The notes: a model not told the origin generated them from the letters alone. A DNA stretch of 64,000 nucleotides from JAJPKK01 sp963787675 (GCA_963787675.1 CAWBDV010000010.1:1-64000); one strand, 5' to 3'; numbered from the stretch's first letter, positions 17,944-27,199 are shown. Translations and numbers: made by a program.

Positions 17944-18171
17944 ATGGATCAATATCGATATCCTTATCTCAGCCCCCATCAGGCACGTACCCAAGAGCCG
18001 ACCGCGTGGCAGCAGGAACTCGCTAACGCGATCGAGGGTGTATTCAGCAAAGGCGCCCGCGAGCTCGACGAAATCGTGAGCGGGCTCAACGCTTCGCGAG
18101 TGCGCCCGCCAGGAGGTGGAGACTGGACCGCAGACAATTTCGCCGCCGTGATGCGTGAACTCGGAGCCTGA
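17944..18171 (+). CDS. Small recombinase-like helix-turn-helix protein
   Basis: 75 residues starting at the ATG preceded by GAAAGAGGGC; an ATG at 17911 in the same frame has a poorer context. The protein opens YPYLSPHQARTQEPTAWQQE, then ELDEIVSGLNASRVRPPGGG, then a helix ending VMRELGA. This resembles the DNA-binding C-terminal helix-turn-helix of serine recombinases. I recall similar stand-alone proteins beside Rieske oxygenase genes; function unknown. It ends 3 bases before the oxygenase start, so the two are co-translated. A role in assembly or regulation of the oxygenase is possible but unproven. Confidence 0.6.
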   Translation: MDQYRYPYLSPHQARTQEPTAWQQELANAIEGVFSKGARELDEIVSGLNASRVRPPGGGDWTADNFAAVMRELGA

Positions 18172-18174
18172 GTC

Positions 18175-19245
18175 ATGACAGCAGCTACCCTTGATCGTCC
18201 TCGCACAGCCGCCTCCGGTCCAACCGATCAGCAGGTTCAGGCCTATCTCCGCACGGGGCTGCGTAACCACTGGTGGCCGATTCTACCGTCACGCTTCCTT
18301 GAGAGCGGTGGCAAGCCGCTGGGCATCACCCGGCTCGGTGAACCGCTGGTGCTGTGGCGCGACTCCGGTGGCACTATCCATGTACAAACCGACCGCTGCC
18401 CGCATCGCGCTGTGCCGCTGTCGCGCGGCATCAACGAGGGCGACCGCCTACGGTGCAATTATCACGGCGTCGAGGTTGGCCCCGATGGCCGGGTGCTGAG
18501 CGTGCCCGGCCAGCCCGGATGTCCGCTTGAAGGCAAGAAGGCGGTGAAAACCTACCCGAGCTGTGAACTCGCCGGCGGGATTTTCGCCTGGTTTGGGGAC
18601 GCTTTGCACGACGAAGCTCCTGAGTTTGACGCCCCCCAAGAACTCGTTGCCCCGGAGTACTCGCAATTCCTCTGTTTTGCCGACTGGGAGATGGCGTGGC
18701 GCTATTGCTACGACAACCTGATGGATCCGATGCACGGCACGTTCCTGCATGCGAACTCCCACACCATGTACCAAGGCGATACCACGGCGCATTTCAGAAC
18801 GCGCGACACGCCGTTCGGCTTTATCTTCGAGAAGGAGGGACAGCGGGATGTCAATTTCGACTGGAGCGAGCTTGTCGACAATGGCGGCCTCTATGTGCGA
18901 CTCGAAATTCCCTATCCTCCGTCTGGCGGTCCCGGCGGCAATTTCGGCATTATCGGATTCGCGACGCCGGCTGATGAAAATCGGATGGCTGCCTTCTTCT
19001 GGCGCTGGCGCAAGGTAAGCGGATGGCAGCGCGACGTCTGGCGCTTCCTTTACAAAACCAACCTTGAACCACGGCACTGGGCGGTGCTCGAGCAGGATCG
19101 CGAGATACTTGCCGGCGTGCGTCCGGGGCTGGAAAAATTTGAGATGCTCTATCAACACGACGCTGGCGTGATCCGGCTGCGCCGTTATCTTGCACAGCAG
19201 GCGCGCAAACAGTTGATCGATCTTCAGGCTTCGGGGAAAGCATGA
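18175..19245 (+). CDS. Rieske aromatic-ring-hydroxylating oxygenase, large subunit
   Basis: 356 residues. The Rieske 2Fe-2S site is CPHR (Cys75, His77) and CNYHG (Cys94, His97). The mononuclear iron site lies in DNLMDPMHGTFLHANS, with His187 and His192 and the bridging Asp just upstream. It is of the phthalate / vanillate demethylase type (PobA, VanA), which works with a single reductase and needs no beta subunit; none is encoded here. It should hydroxylate or O-demethylate an aromatic acid with electrons from the upstream reductase. The stop overlaps the ATG of the next gene. Confidence 0.9.
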   Translation: MTAATLDRPRTAASGPTDQQVQAYLRTGLRNHWWPILPSRFLESGGKPLGITRLGEPLVLWRDSGGTIHVQTDRCPHRAVPLSRGINEGDRLRCNYHGVEVGPDGRVLSVPGQPGCPLEGKKAVKTYPSCELAGGIFAWFGDALHDEAPEFDAPQELVAPEYSQFLCFADWEMAWRYCYDNLMDPMHGTFLHANSHTMYQGDTTAHFRTRDTPFGFIFEKEGQRDVNFDWSELVDNGGLYVRLEIPYPPSGGPGGNFGIIGFATPADENRMAAFFWRWRKVSGWQRDVWRFLYKTNLEPRHWAVLEQDREILAGVRPGLEKFEMLYQHDAGVIRLRRYLAQQARKQLIDLQASGKA

Positions 19246-20233
19246 TGACGCGACGGGCGGGGCGTTGGGTCGCCATCTTCGCCATACTCGCGGCGTTCGT
19301 CGCGCTTGTCTTGCCAGCCAGTGCGCAAACCGTCCCGGCCGCGTTCCCGCGTCGACCGATTACGCTCATCGTCCCATTTACTCCCGGCGGACCAGTCGAC
19401 ATCCTTGGCCGGCTGCTTGCGCAAGAATATCAATCGCGTTCCAGGCAATCCGCGACCGTGGAGAACAAGACGGGCGGTGCCGGCAATATCGGAATCGACG
19501 CCGTGCGCAAGGCAACGCCGGACGGCACGACGCTGCTGCTGATTCCGGCGGGAAATCTGACGATCACCCCGACCTTGATGACCAATCTGACTTTTGATGT
19601 CGAAAGGGACTTTGCCCCAATCACAATTCTGGCCAGTGCGCCGAACTTGGTCGTCGCCCCGCCCAAACTTGGCGTCGCAACGATAGCGGAGCTTATCGCC
19701 AAGGCCAAACGCCAGACCATCAGCTACGGCTCGCCGGGCGTCGGAAGCCAGCTTCACCTCGTTAAGAATTGCTCAAGGACAAGACCGGGCTCCAATTAAT
19801 GCATGTGCCTTATCGTGGGTCTGCGCAAGCGCTCAACGATTTGCTCGGTGATCATATCGATCTGTTGGTGACTAATCTGCCGGCAGTGTTCGCTTCGGTT
19901 GAAGCGAAGGCCGTCGTTCCTCTTGCTATGACAACGGCACAACGAAGCTTGCTGCTTCCCGATATCCCTACCCTTCAGGAAGCGGGTATTGACAATATCG
20001 ATGTCACGTCATGGTACGGTTTGCTCGCTCCACATGGGATTCCAAAGGATGTGCGCGACGCCATCCTGGCCGTCACCATTGATATCCTGTCAGCGCCTAT
20101 CCTGAAGAAGACCCTCGAGGCGCAGGGCATGACTGTCATGCTTGAGCCAACCGATCAGTTTGCAGCACGAATCCGGCGCGAAACAAACTTGTGGGCAAAC
20201 GTGATCAAGAGCCATCACATCGCCGTCCAATAG
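19242..20233 (+). pseudogene. Tripartite tricarboxylate transporter binding protein TctC, frameshifted
   Basis: A TctC/Bug-family solute-binding protein with a signal peptide (AILAAFVALVLPASAQ), RPITLIVPFTPGGPVDILGR and the usual mid-part. Near 19,762 the sequence GTTAAGAATTGCTC changes frame: one base appears missing relative to a frame reading HLVNELLKDKTG. After that the other frame continues with TGLQLMHVPYRGSAQALNDL to the stop at 20233. Both halves together give the normal length of about 330 residues. It begins at an ATGA overlap with the Rieske gene. Bug proteins often bind aromatic or dicarboxylic acids. Confidence 0.82.
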
Positions 20234-20971
20234 AAGAGACCCGATTATCACGTCGCCATTCAAGCGCGAGCTGCGGGAGCTTTGGCCGCCGCAGCTGACT
20301 TATACCAACGGCGTGGAATTGCGACTCGTGGAGAATCCGCGGAGGAAGCTGGCGTGATTCTGTTGCTCTGCTGATTCGGGAGGGCGGAGCATGGTTGCTG
20401 CGGTTTCAATCACGCGCTTGGATCACACGACAGCAGAACTTCGAGACGGTGCCAAACGTACATGTGACGTTGCTGCGGCACGACGGATGGTGGTTTTCCT
20501 CCGCCTGCACCGATAACGGCCGCTGGTTACTGGCTACAGCATCGCCGCGTCTGCCTTCGCTTTGCCTTGGCTTCGATCATGAGGTGACCTCGCAGGGCCA
20601 TTATTCGGTCATGCGGTCGCGCTGTTATCGCCGCGGGCAGGGGAGTGCGGCGTGGTGGCGAGTGTGAGTGCGTTGACCGGCATCGGGGGGCCGGGCGCGG
20701 GGGCGCGGCGGTGTTTAATTGCTCCTACCGCATGGCTTTACCTCGATAGCGTCCAGCACGTGAAACGAATGCGGCACGTCACGCCGCAAATCACGTGCGT
20801 GTATCTGCACCCGGCACGAACCTTTTCAGCCAACTCGGGCGTGCGGACCTGGACTTGCGACCGCGGTTCGCAGGCAAGCCAGTATCTCTGCGATGAATTG
20901 CGCCGTCCACGTGCACGAATATGTGCGGCGGGCATCTCACGATCGATTTCGTTGAAACCTCAGGGGGACGA
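20234..20971. other. 738-base gap with transposase debris
   Basis: No intact gene. A fragment like the N-terminus of an IS630-family transposase is listed separately (20391-20520). The rest holds short open frames without family resemblance. The promoter for the following tctC-tctB-tctA set should lie in the last 200 bases, but no clear -35/-10 pair stands out. Confidence 0.4.
20391..20520 (+). pseudogene. Possible IS630-family transposase N-terminal fragment
   Basis: An ATG at 20391 opens MVAAVSITRLDHTTAELRDG followed by DVAAARRMVVFLRLHR and a stop. IS630-type transposases of Rhizobiales often begin with an ISITRxDLTAAELR stretch followed by DxxAARRMLAIALVLEG. The match ends after about 40 residues, so at most a relic remains. 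No terminal repeats were found. Confidence 0.4.
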
Positions 20972-21934
20972 ATGCGTACGATCGCAACAACCATCGGCAT
21001 TTGTGCGGCAGCAGCACTGACGGCACTCGGCGCCGCGCGCAGCGAAGATTTTCCAGGTGGCAAGCCGGTCGAGATGACCGTGATGTTCGGCGCAGGCAGT
21101 GCTGCCGATGTAACCGCGCGCTACCTCGCCGACGGCATGGCGAAGGCGCTGGGCGTGCCGGTGCCGGTCGTGAACCGAACCGGCGGGGGCGGCGCGATTG
21201 GATATAGCCACGTGCAGCAGCAGCGGCCCGACGGCCACTCCATCATCTGGAACTCCAATTCGATTTCAACAAACTATCATTCGGGCATTCTGCCCTTTGA
21301 TTACAGGTCGTTTGCCGCGGTGGCGCGCGTGAGTACCGAGACGCCGGCCATCGCGGTGCGCAGCGACAGCCCCTGGAAATCGCTCAATGAACTCATCGCC
21401 TTTGCGAAAGCCAATCCCGGCAAAGTCCGCATCGGCAATTCGGGCACCGGCAGCCACACGCATTTTGCGGCCTCCGCGCTTTTCCTCACCGAAAAAACGA
21501 AAGTCACTCACGTCCCGTTCGGTGAAGGGCAGGCGATCGTGAACCTCCTCGGCAGCCGCATCGAAGGCGTGGTGCAGCTTCCGGCGGCCCTTGTCGCTCA
21601 CGTCAAGAGCGGCGATCTGCGCGTCCTCGCGGTGATGGGCTCCGAGCGCGATCCGGTATTTCCGGATGTGCCGACCGCAAAGGAACTCGGCCTGCCAGTC
21701 GCACTCGACATGTGGCGCGGCGTTGCCGCGCCGGAGGGCACGCCGAAGCCCGTGATCGCGATGCTGCAAAACGCCATCAGGCAGTCGGTCCAGTCGCCTG
21801 CCTTCAAGGAGGCGGGCCAGCAGATCGGGTTCACCCCGGCATTTCTGCCGGCGGACGACTTTGATGAACTCATCGCGAGCGATGACGTCAAGCTCGCCCA
21901 GTTGATGGCCGAACTCGGGATAAAAAAGAAATGA
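20972..21934 (+). CDS. tctC: TctC/Bug-family solute-binding protein
   Basis: 320 residues, intact. It has a signal peptide (IATTIGICAAAALTALGAAR), then the family features: DVTARYLADGMAKALG, VVNRTGGGGAIGYSHV and VGNSGTGSHTH-like IGNSGTGSHTHFAASAL. It binds a carboxylic acid in the periplasm for the TctAB permease. The ATG at 20972 is preceded by AGGGGG at a good distance; an upstream ATG at 20921 adds a non-signal stretch. Its stop overlaps the tctB start (ATGA). Its permease subunits are both frameshifted, so transport is in doubt. Confidence 0.87.
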   Translation: MRTIATTIGICAAAALTALGAARSEDFPGGKPVEMTVMFGAGSAADVTARYLADGMAKALGVPVPVVNRTGGGGAIGYSHVQQQRPDGHSIIWNSNSISTNYHSGILPFDYRSFAAVARVSTETPAIAVRSDSPWKSLNELIAFAKANPGKVRIGNSGTGSHTHFAASALFLTEKTKVTHVPFGEGQAIVNLLGSRIEGVVQLPAALVAHVKSGDLRVLAVMGSERDPVFPDVPTAKELGLPVALDMWRGVAAPEGTPKPVIAMLQNAIRQSVQSPAFKEAGQQIGFTPAFLPADDFDELIASDDVKLAQLMAELGIKKK

Positions 21935-22465
21935 CGACGGCAGGCGAAAGTGCGGGCCGCCGCCTGACGTCGCCGGCGTGGTCCCGCCGAGGTCGTGAAC
22001 GGCCGCTGCTGCCCCGTTTCGTCAGCGCGCGCGCCGGTGGCATCGCGACAGCCGCTGCGCTCGCGGCCATAGGCCTGTGGTTTGTCTGGCAAGCATCACT
22101 CCTTGATCTCGGCGATTTCGAACTTCCAGGGCCCGGCTTCTTCCCGCTCGTGCTTGGCGCGGTCGTTTTCATCTGCGCAAGTTTTCTTGCGGCTCGACTT
22201 CTGGGCGTCATCGACGCACGGCGAAACCATTGCCTTCGGGCATCGCGACGTTCTGATCGTGATCGGCGCACTGTTCGTCGTGCCGCTGCTGTTCGATCGC
22301 CTGGGCGCGCTGATCACGCTCGGTCTGTTCGGAGCCGTCGTGCTTGTGCTCGTGGCTCGCTGTTCGCTGTGGCTGGCTGCCCTTTCAGCCGCCGTCGCGA
22401 TGATGGCGTGTTGGTACTTCTTTCAGGTAGCGCTCGGTCTGCAACTCCCTGCCGGGTTCTGGTGA
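21931..22465 (+). pseudogene. tctB: Tripartite tricarboxylate transporter small subunit TctB, frameshifted
   Basis: TctB is the small four-helix membrane subunit. The first frame reads ATAAALAAIGLWFVWQASLL, GPGFFPLVLGAVVFICASFL and then ends as protein near VIDARR. From about 22,220 another frame carries on with HRDVLIVIGALFVVPLLFDR, LGALITLGLFGAVVLVLV and a last helix to the stop at 22465. A one-base shift between 22,200 and 22,235 joins the two. Together they make about 178 residues, normal for the family. The start overlaps the tctC stop. Confidence 0.8.
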
Positions 22466-22474
22466 GGCTACGCC

Positions 22475-23987
22475 ATGAGCGGCTTTGATCACCTCGTTGG
22501 CGGCTTTGCGGTCGCGCTGTCCTGGAAGGGCCTTCTCTACTGCTTCATCGGCTGCCTGTGGGGAACCATAGTCGGCGTCCTGCCGGGGCTTGGGCCGCTC
22601 GCCGGCATGACCTTGCTGCTGCCGTTGACCTTCGGACTCGATCCGGCGATCGGCATCATTATGCTGACTGGCATTTTCTATGGCGCCATGTATGGCGGCT
22701 CGACGACGTCGATCCTGGTGCGCATTCCGGGTGAGGCCGCCTCAGTCGTGACCTGCATCGACGGCTACGAAATGGCGCGTCAGGGCCGCGCCGGCCCGGC
22801 ACTGATGATCTCGGCTGTCGGAAGCTTCGTCGGCGGCACCGTGTCCATCCTCGGGCTGATGTTCATTGCCCCGCCGCTCGCCAAGGTCATGGTCGCGATT
22901 GGGCCGTCGGTCGAAGTGGTGCTGATGCTGCTCGCGCTCGGTGTCATCATCCTCGTATCAGCGGGTTCGCGGCTAAAGACAGCGCTGATGGTCGCGCTCG
23001 GCCTCGTCGTCGGCTCAGTCGGGCTCGACAATCTCACCGGCGTTGCCCGCTTCACGTTCGGCAATGTGAGCCTCGCAGGCGGACTGTCGTTCACGTCGCT
23101 TGCGATTGGCCTCTTCGGCATCTCTGAAATCCTCATCAATCTGGAGAAAACCGACGCCATCAAAGCGATCCGGCCCAAGCTCCGCGACCTCGTGCCCCGC
23201 ATGCAGGATTTGCGAGCCGCAGCGCCGGCGATCGGCCGCGCTTCGATCATCGGTTTTATTTTCGGCGTCATTCCGGGTGTCAGTCACGTCGTCTCCACGT
23301 TCGTGTCCTATGCGGTGGAGAAGCGTTTCTCGGCTCATCCGGAGGAATTTGGGCACGGCGCCATCGCCGGAGTGGCCGGGCCGGAAACGGCAAACAACGC
23401 TGTTACCGGCACGGCCATGATCCCGCTGCTGGCGCTCGGTATCCCGTCAATTCCGGCGACTGCAATCCTGCTCTCGGCACTGACGATCCATGGCGTCCAG
23501 CCGGGACCGCTGCTGCTCAGCGATCATCCGGAAGTGTTCTGGAGTTCTGATCGCCAGCATGTACATCGGCAATATCATTCTCTTGATTCTGAACCTGCCG
23601 CTGGTCGGCATCTTTGTGAACCTGTTGCGCATTCCCTATGCCTGGCTCGTTCCAATCATTCTGATCATCTCCGTGATCGGGGTTTACAGCGTGAATTCCA
23701 CCACGTTCGACATCTGGATCATGGTCGCGTCGGGTGCCGTCGGCTACGTGCTGCGCAAGTTCGGCTACGAGATGGCGCCAATGCTGTTGGCGCTCGTGCT
23801 AGGCGATCGGCTGGAAGCAAGCTTCCGCCTCGCCCTCACCATGTCGGGCGGCAACTACGCGACCTTTGCCGATCATGCTTCAGTCCTGGTGGTGACGACG
23901 GCGCTTGCCTTGCTGCTCGGCGTTCAGGCGCTCGCCTGGCTCTTCGGCTACCGCAAGACTGTCGCCGACGAGGCGGAAGCGGCATGA
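22475..23987 (+). pseudogene. tctA: Tripartite tricarboxylate transporter large subunit TctA, frameshifted
   Basis: TctA is the large (about 500 residues) permease subunit. The first frame shows GTIVGVLPGLGPLAGMTLLL, FYGAMYGGSTTSILVRIPGE and GPETANNAVTGTAMIPLLAL, all TctA hallmarks, and runs to HPEVFW. There the frame changes near 23,540: the continuation IASMYIGNIILLILNLPLVG is found in another frame and ends normally at 23987. A one- or two-base indel in TTCTGGAGTTCTG explains it. The first frame by chance stays open to 25036 and would make a false 853-residue fusion with the next gene. Confidence 0.85.
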
Positions 23988-25036
23988 CCCAGACCTCCGT
24001 AACGACGCGCCCAAAGGCAAAGATTAACGCCGCCACTCGCCCGCTGCGCGTTGCAGTCATCGGGATCGGCTGGTGGTCTGACGTACTGGCGGATGCGGCG
24101 CTGCGCTCCGGCAGAATAGAGATCGCGTCATGTTTCACGCGCTCGGCGGACAAACGTGCGGCGTTCGCCGAAAAGTACCGCTGCCGGCCTGTCGCCGATT
24201 ACGCTGAGATTCTCGCCGACGATTCCATCGAAGCGATCATCAACACGACGCCGAACGCTGCGCATCTCGAGACCACCCGCTTGGCGGCGTCAGCCGGCAA
24301 GCACGTCTTTCTCGACAAGCCGATTGCCAACACGGTTACCGAGGGCCGCGAGATCGCCCGGGTTTGCGATGACGCCGGTGTCGTCCTTGCGCTCGGCTAT
24401 CAGCGTCGGCGCGAGAGTCACTTCCGCTGGATCAAATCGGAAATCGAGGCCGGCCGGTTCGGCCGGCTCGTTCAAGCGGAATGCAATATCAGCCGCGACC
24501 GGCTCGGAAAAATCGATCTGTCGTCGTGGCGTTATCAAACGTCGGGCATGCCCGGAGGCGTCATGCTCCAGATCGGGATACACTATGTCGATGTGCTCGA
24601 AATGCTGTTGGGGCCGGTGCGCGCCGTCTCCGGCATGGCGGCGCGTCTCGTCCTGCCGGGCGATAATCCTGATGTGGCAAACCTCATTCTCCAGCATGAA
24701 AACGGCGCGATTTCCAATCTCAGCGCTTCCTACGCCTCGGCGTCCGAATATTACATGATGAACATCTACGGCAAGGAAGCGAGCGCCTATTACGACGCTT
24801 TCAACGGCCTGCGCCATTTGCGCCGCGGCGAAACGAAGGCGCGTCACATTGCGACCGCCGAGAACGATGCCATACGCGAAGAACTCGAGGAGTTCGTGGA
24901 TTGCGTAAGGAATGGTACTGCGCCCGAGACCGACGGTTCATGGGCTGCCCGCAATCTGGCCGTCATCCGCGCGGGCGTCCGCAGCGCGCGCGAAGGGCGG
25001 GTGATCACGGTCGATGAGGTGATCCGGGACGATTGA
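23984..25036 (+). CDS. Gfo/Idh/MocA-family oxidoreductase
   Basis: 350 residues. The N-terminal Rossmann fold starts LRVAVIGIGWWSDVLADAAL; the family EKP-like motif is FLDKPIAN, and the C-terminal domain contains GIHYVDVLEMLLGPV with the conserved His. These enzymes reduce or oxidise sugar or cyclic polyol substrates with NAD(P); one characterised relative group processes phthalate diols (4,5-dihydroxyphthalate decarboxylase and related), so an aromatic role is possible. The ATG overlaps the true tctA stop (ATGA), which fixes the start. Confidence 0.85.
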   Translation: MTQTSVTTRPKAKINAATRPLRVAVIGIGWWSDVLADAALRSGRIEIASCFTRSADKRAAFAEKYRCRPVADYAEILADDSIEAIINTTPNAAHLETTRLAASAGKHVFLDKPIANTVTEGREIARVCDDAGVVLALGYQRRRESHFRWIKSEIEAGRFGRLVQAECNISRDRLGKIDLSSWRYQTSGMPGGVMLQIGIHYVDVLEMLLGPVRAVSGMAARLVLPGDNPDVANLILQHENGAISNLSASYASASEYYMMNIYGKEASAYYDAFNGLRHLRRGETKARHIATAENDAIREELEEFVDCVRNGTAPETDGSWAARNLAVIRAGVRSAREGRVITVDEVIRDD

Positions 25037-25232
25037 ACTTAATGCCCGATGTGAAGGGAGTGATGTCCATATCGACTGGAACGAGCGTGATGCCAAACAG
25101 ATAAAAGCAGGAGTTCGGCGAGGGGAAACGCTCCGCAGAGTTCAATGTTCAATCACGAATTTGACGAAAGCAGTGATCAGTATCGTGAGTAAAAAAGGCG
25201 AGTAGTGTCGTGAGTATCAAGGGGGGTGTAAG
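25037..25232. promoter_or_regulatory. Intergenic region with a short direct repeat upstream of the TAXI gene
   Basis: No gene. Two near-identical copies (AGTATCGTGAGTA and AGTGTCGTGAGTA) lie around 25,178-25,220, about 27 bases apart, just upstream of the GGGGGG ribosome site of the next gene. They could bind a regulator, but nothing names it. Confidence 0.3.
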
Positions 25233-26435
25233 ATGTGGTGTAGCGTTAGGCGTGTGCTATTGGCGTGCGGTGGTTTAGCCGCGATCGCAGGGTGGGGACC
25301 GATCTCGTACGTTAATCCAGCCGGAGCGCAGGCGATCCCCAAATCCCTCGAGGAGGGAGGGACCGACGGCGACCTCAGGGCGCGCAAAAATCAATGGACC
25401 GTCGGTGTGGCTGGCGGGCTTTTATCCGGCAGCTATATGACGTTTGCTGACGAGCTCGCACAAGTCCTCGATGACGGCGACAACCTGCGCGTCTTGCCGA
25501 TCGTTACTTATGGAGCGGCGTCCAATCTCGAAGACCTGCTCTACTTGCGAAATGTGGACGTCGCGGTCACACAATCGGATGTCTTCGAATATTTCCGCAC
25601 GCAACGAAAAATCCCGAATCTCGAAAGTCGGATCAACTACATCATTCGCCTGCCGATTTCGGAAGTGCACGTACTGGCTGGCAACGACGTCAAGAGCTTG
25701 GCCGACCTCAACGGTAAAAAGGTCAATTTCGGCCCCGCCGGAAGCGCTTCAAGTCTCACCGGGACGATTGTGTTCCAGCGCGCCGGGGTCCATGTCGAAG
25801 GCACGCTCTACGACAATCCGACGGCGCTTCAGAAGCTCAAGGCCGGTGAAATCGCGGCCCTTGTTCGCGTCATCGGCAAGCCGATCGATTTCTTCGCGAA
25901 GATTCCCGCAAATGCGGGACTTCATCTGGTGCCGATTTCGTTTACGTCGGCAACCTATTCCGACATCTACACGCTCGGCGAATTCACCAGCCAGGAATAC
26001 CCGACGCTGGTGCCGCAAGGCCAATCGATCGATACAATCGCCGTGCCGGCTGTCCTCGCCGTCTATAACTGGCCGAAAAATACTGATCGTTATCGCCGGG
26101 TACAGAAGTTCGTGGAAGCGCTCTATACGAAGTTCGACAAGTTCCTGCAGCCACCGCGCCATCCGAAATGGCGCGATGTCAACCTCGCGGCTACGGTGCC
26201 GGGGTGGACGCGTTGGGGCGTCGCGGAAGATATGCTCCGCAAGCTGCGCCAGCAGGACATGGCGGGCGAGGCGCAAGCCGACAGCCGGCAGTTCGGCGAG
26301 TTTCTGAAAACCAAGGCCGTGACGGTTGATAGCCCTGAGCAGCGCGACGCGCTATTTCGCGAATTCCTCCTTTGGGAGCAGAAGCAGCGCAATGTGTCGT
26401 CCGCGCGGGTGATAACCAGTAAGGCGGCGCGATAA
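25233..26435 (+). CDS. TAXI-family TRAP transporter solute-binding protein
   Basis: 400 residues with a signal peptide ending in AGAQA. The TAXI features are visible: VGVAGGLLSGSYMTFADEL at the start, NLEDLLYLRNVDVAVTQSDV, then LADLNGKKVNFGPAGSASSL. TAXI proteins deliver a small organic acid such as glutamate or an aromatic acid to a fused TRAP permease. No permease gene is nearby, so it is an orphan binding protein. The C-terminal 80 residues are polar and longer than in standard members. GGGGGG precedes the ATG by 6 bases. Confidence 0.83.
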   Translation: MWCSVRRVLLACGGLAAIAGWGPISYVNPAGAQAIPKSLEEGGTDGDLRARKNQWTVGVAGGLLSGSYMTFADELAQVLDDGDNLRVLPIVTYGAASNLEDLLYLRNVDVAVTQSDVFEYFRTQRKIPNLESRINYIIRLPISEVHVLAGNDVKSLADLNGKKVNFGPAGSASSLTGTIVFQRAGVHVEGTLYDNPTALQKLKAGEIAALVRVIGKPIDFFAKIPANAGLHLVPISFTSATYSDIYTLGEFTSQEYPTLVPQGQSIDTIAVPAVLAVYNWPKNTDRYRRVQKFVEALYTKFDKFLQPPRHPKWRDVNLAATVPGWTRWGVAEDMLRKLRQQDMAGEAQADSRQFGEFLKTKAVTVDSPEQRDALFREFLLWEQKQRNVSSARVITSKAAR

Positions 26436-26458
26436 TCCGCGCCGCCCCGGAGGCCGCC

Positions 26459-26899
26459 ATGTACTTCGCTGCGTCTCAGCGCCTGACCCACAAGGGCGCC
26501 CAAAAGATCGCGGCAAGCGCGATTGCGTCGGCCCAGCGTGCCGGCATAGCGATCGCCGTGGCGGTCGCGGACGCAGGCGGTCACCTTATTGTCCTCGAAC
26601 GCATGGATGGCGGGCGCTTTCATACCTGCCATTCAGCGACCACCAAGGCGACCTGCGCGGCCTCCAACAAGCGCCCGACGTCCGCTGCGGGCGCGCAAGG
26701 TCAGGCGCTTGATGCCGCACATGCAATCGGACTCGCGCTCGCCGCGGGTCCGGAGCGGTGGACCGCCATGGAAGGCGGCTACCCGGTGATTGTGGACAAC
26801 GAATGCATCGGCGGTGTCGGGGTGAGCGGGGGAGATTGGGAGACCGATGCCCGTATCGCCCGGGAAGCCATCGAGACAATCGGCGCGAAGTGGACATAA
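26459..26899 (+). CDS. GlcG/HbpS-family heme-binding-like protein
   Basis: 146 residues with the GlcG/HbpS fold signature: ALTHKGAQ-like LTHKGAQKIAASAIASAQ, IAVAVADAGGHLIVLERMDG, GGYPVIVDNECIGGVGVSGG and a final helix. HbpS binds heme; GlcG-type proteins accompany catabolic operons with unknown function. It has no signal peptide. It lies 23 bases after the TAXI gene and may be co-transcribed. Confidence 0.82.
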   Translation: MYFAASQRLTHKGAQKIAASAIASAQRAGIAIAVAVADAGGHLIVLERMDGGRFHTCHSATTKATCAASNKRPTSAAGAQGQALDAAHAIGLALAAGPERWTAMEGGYPVIVDNECIGGVGVSGGDWETDARIAREAIETIGAKWT

Positions 26900-26917
26900 G
26901 TAGCCGCGCCCCGGAGT

Positions 26918-26934
26918 CGACGAGTCGCTCGTCG
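26918..26934 (+). terminator. Short hairpin after the GlcG-like gene
   Basis: CGACGAG-TCG-CTCGTCG forms a 7-bp perfect stem 18 bases after the stop, followed by GCTTTGC. It lacks a real T run, so termination strength is doubtful. Confidence 0.35.
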
Positions 26935-27103
26935 CTTTGCTAATAGCGGAACCTATCCTTATCGCAACTTTGGCAAGCGCCGCGAGATCCACCACTCGCC
27001 GCAAAGAGCGCACACAATTGATGACGCAACCTCTGGGCCCGTTGCGGTTGCACCCGGTGCTGGCCTGCGCGGGATTATTGGCTGTTCGGATCGTGATGAC
27101 GCC

Positions 27104-27128
27104 GGAACTCCGCGAGGGGAGACGTGTT
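27104..27128 (+). promoter_or_regulatory. Near-perfect EcfG-type promoter for the DUF892 gene
   Basis: GGAAC (27104-27108), 16 bases, TGTT (27125-27128). The EcfG general-stress sigma factor of alphaproteobacteria uses GGAAC-N16/17-CGTT; one base of the -10 differs. It lies 72 bases before a stress-type gene, which fits. Confidence 0.45.
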
Positions 27129-27199
27129 CACTGATCAGGGAGCGCGCGAGCGGCGTTTCCGTATCACCTCGACAAAATCATGCCAAGGAGAAGTTCCCA

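Noticed and set aside
22475..25036. 853-residue ORF that looks like a TctA-oxidoreductase fusion
   Set aside because: The middle (about 23,545-23,983) is nonsense in this frame while real TctA sequence lies in another frame; it is a frameshift artefact.
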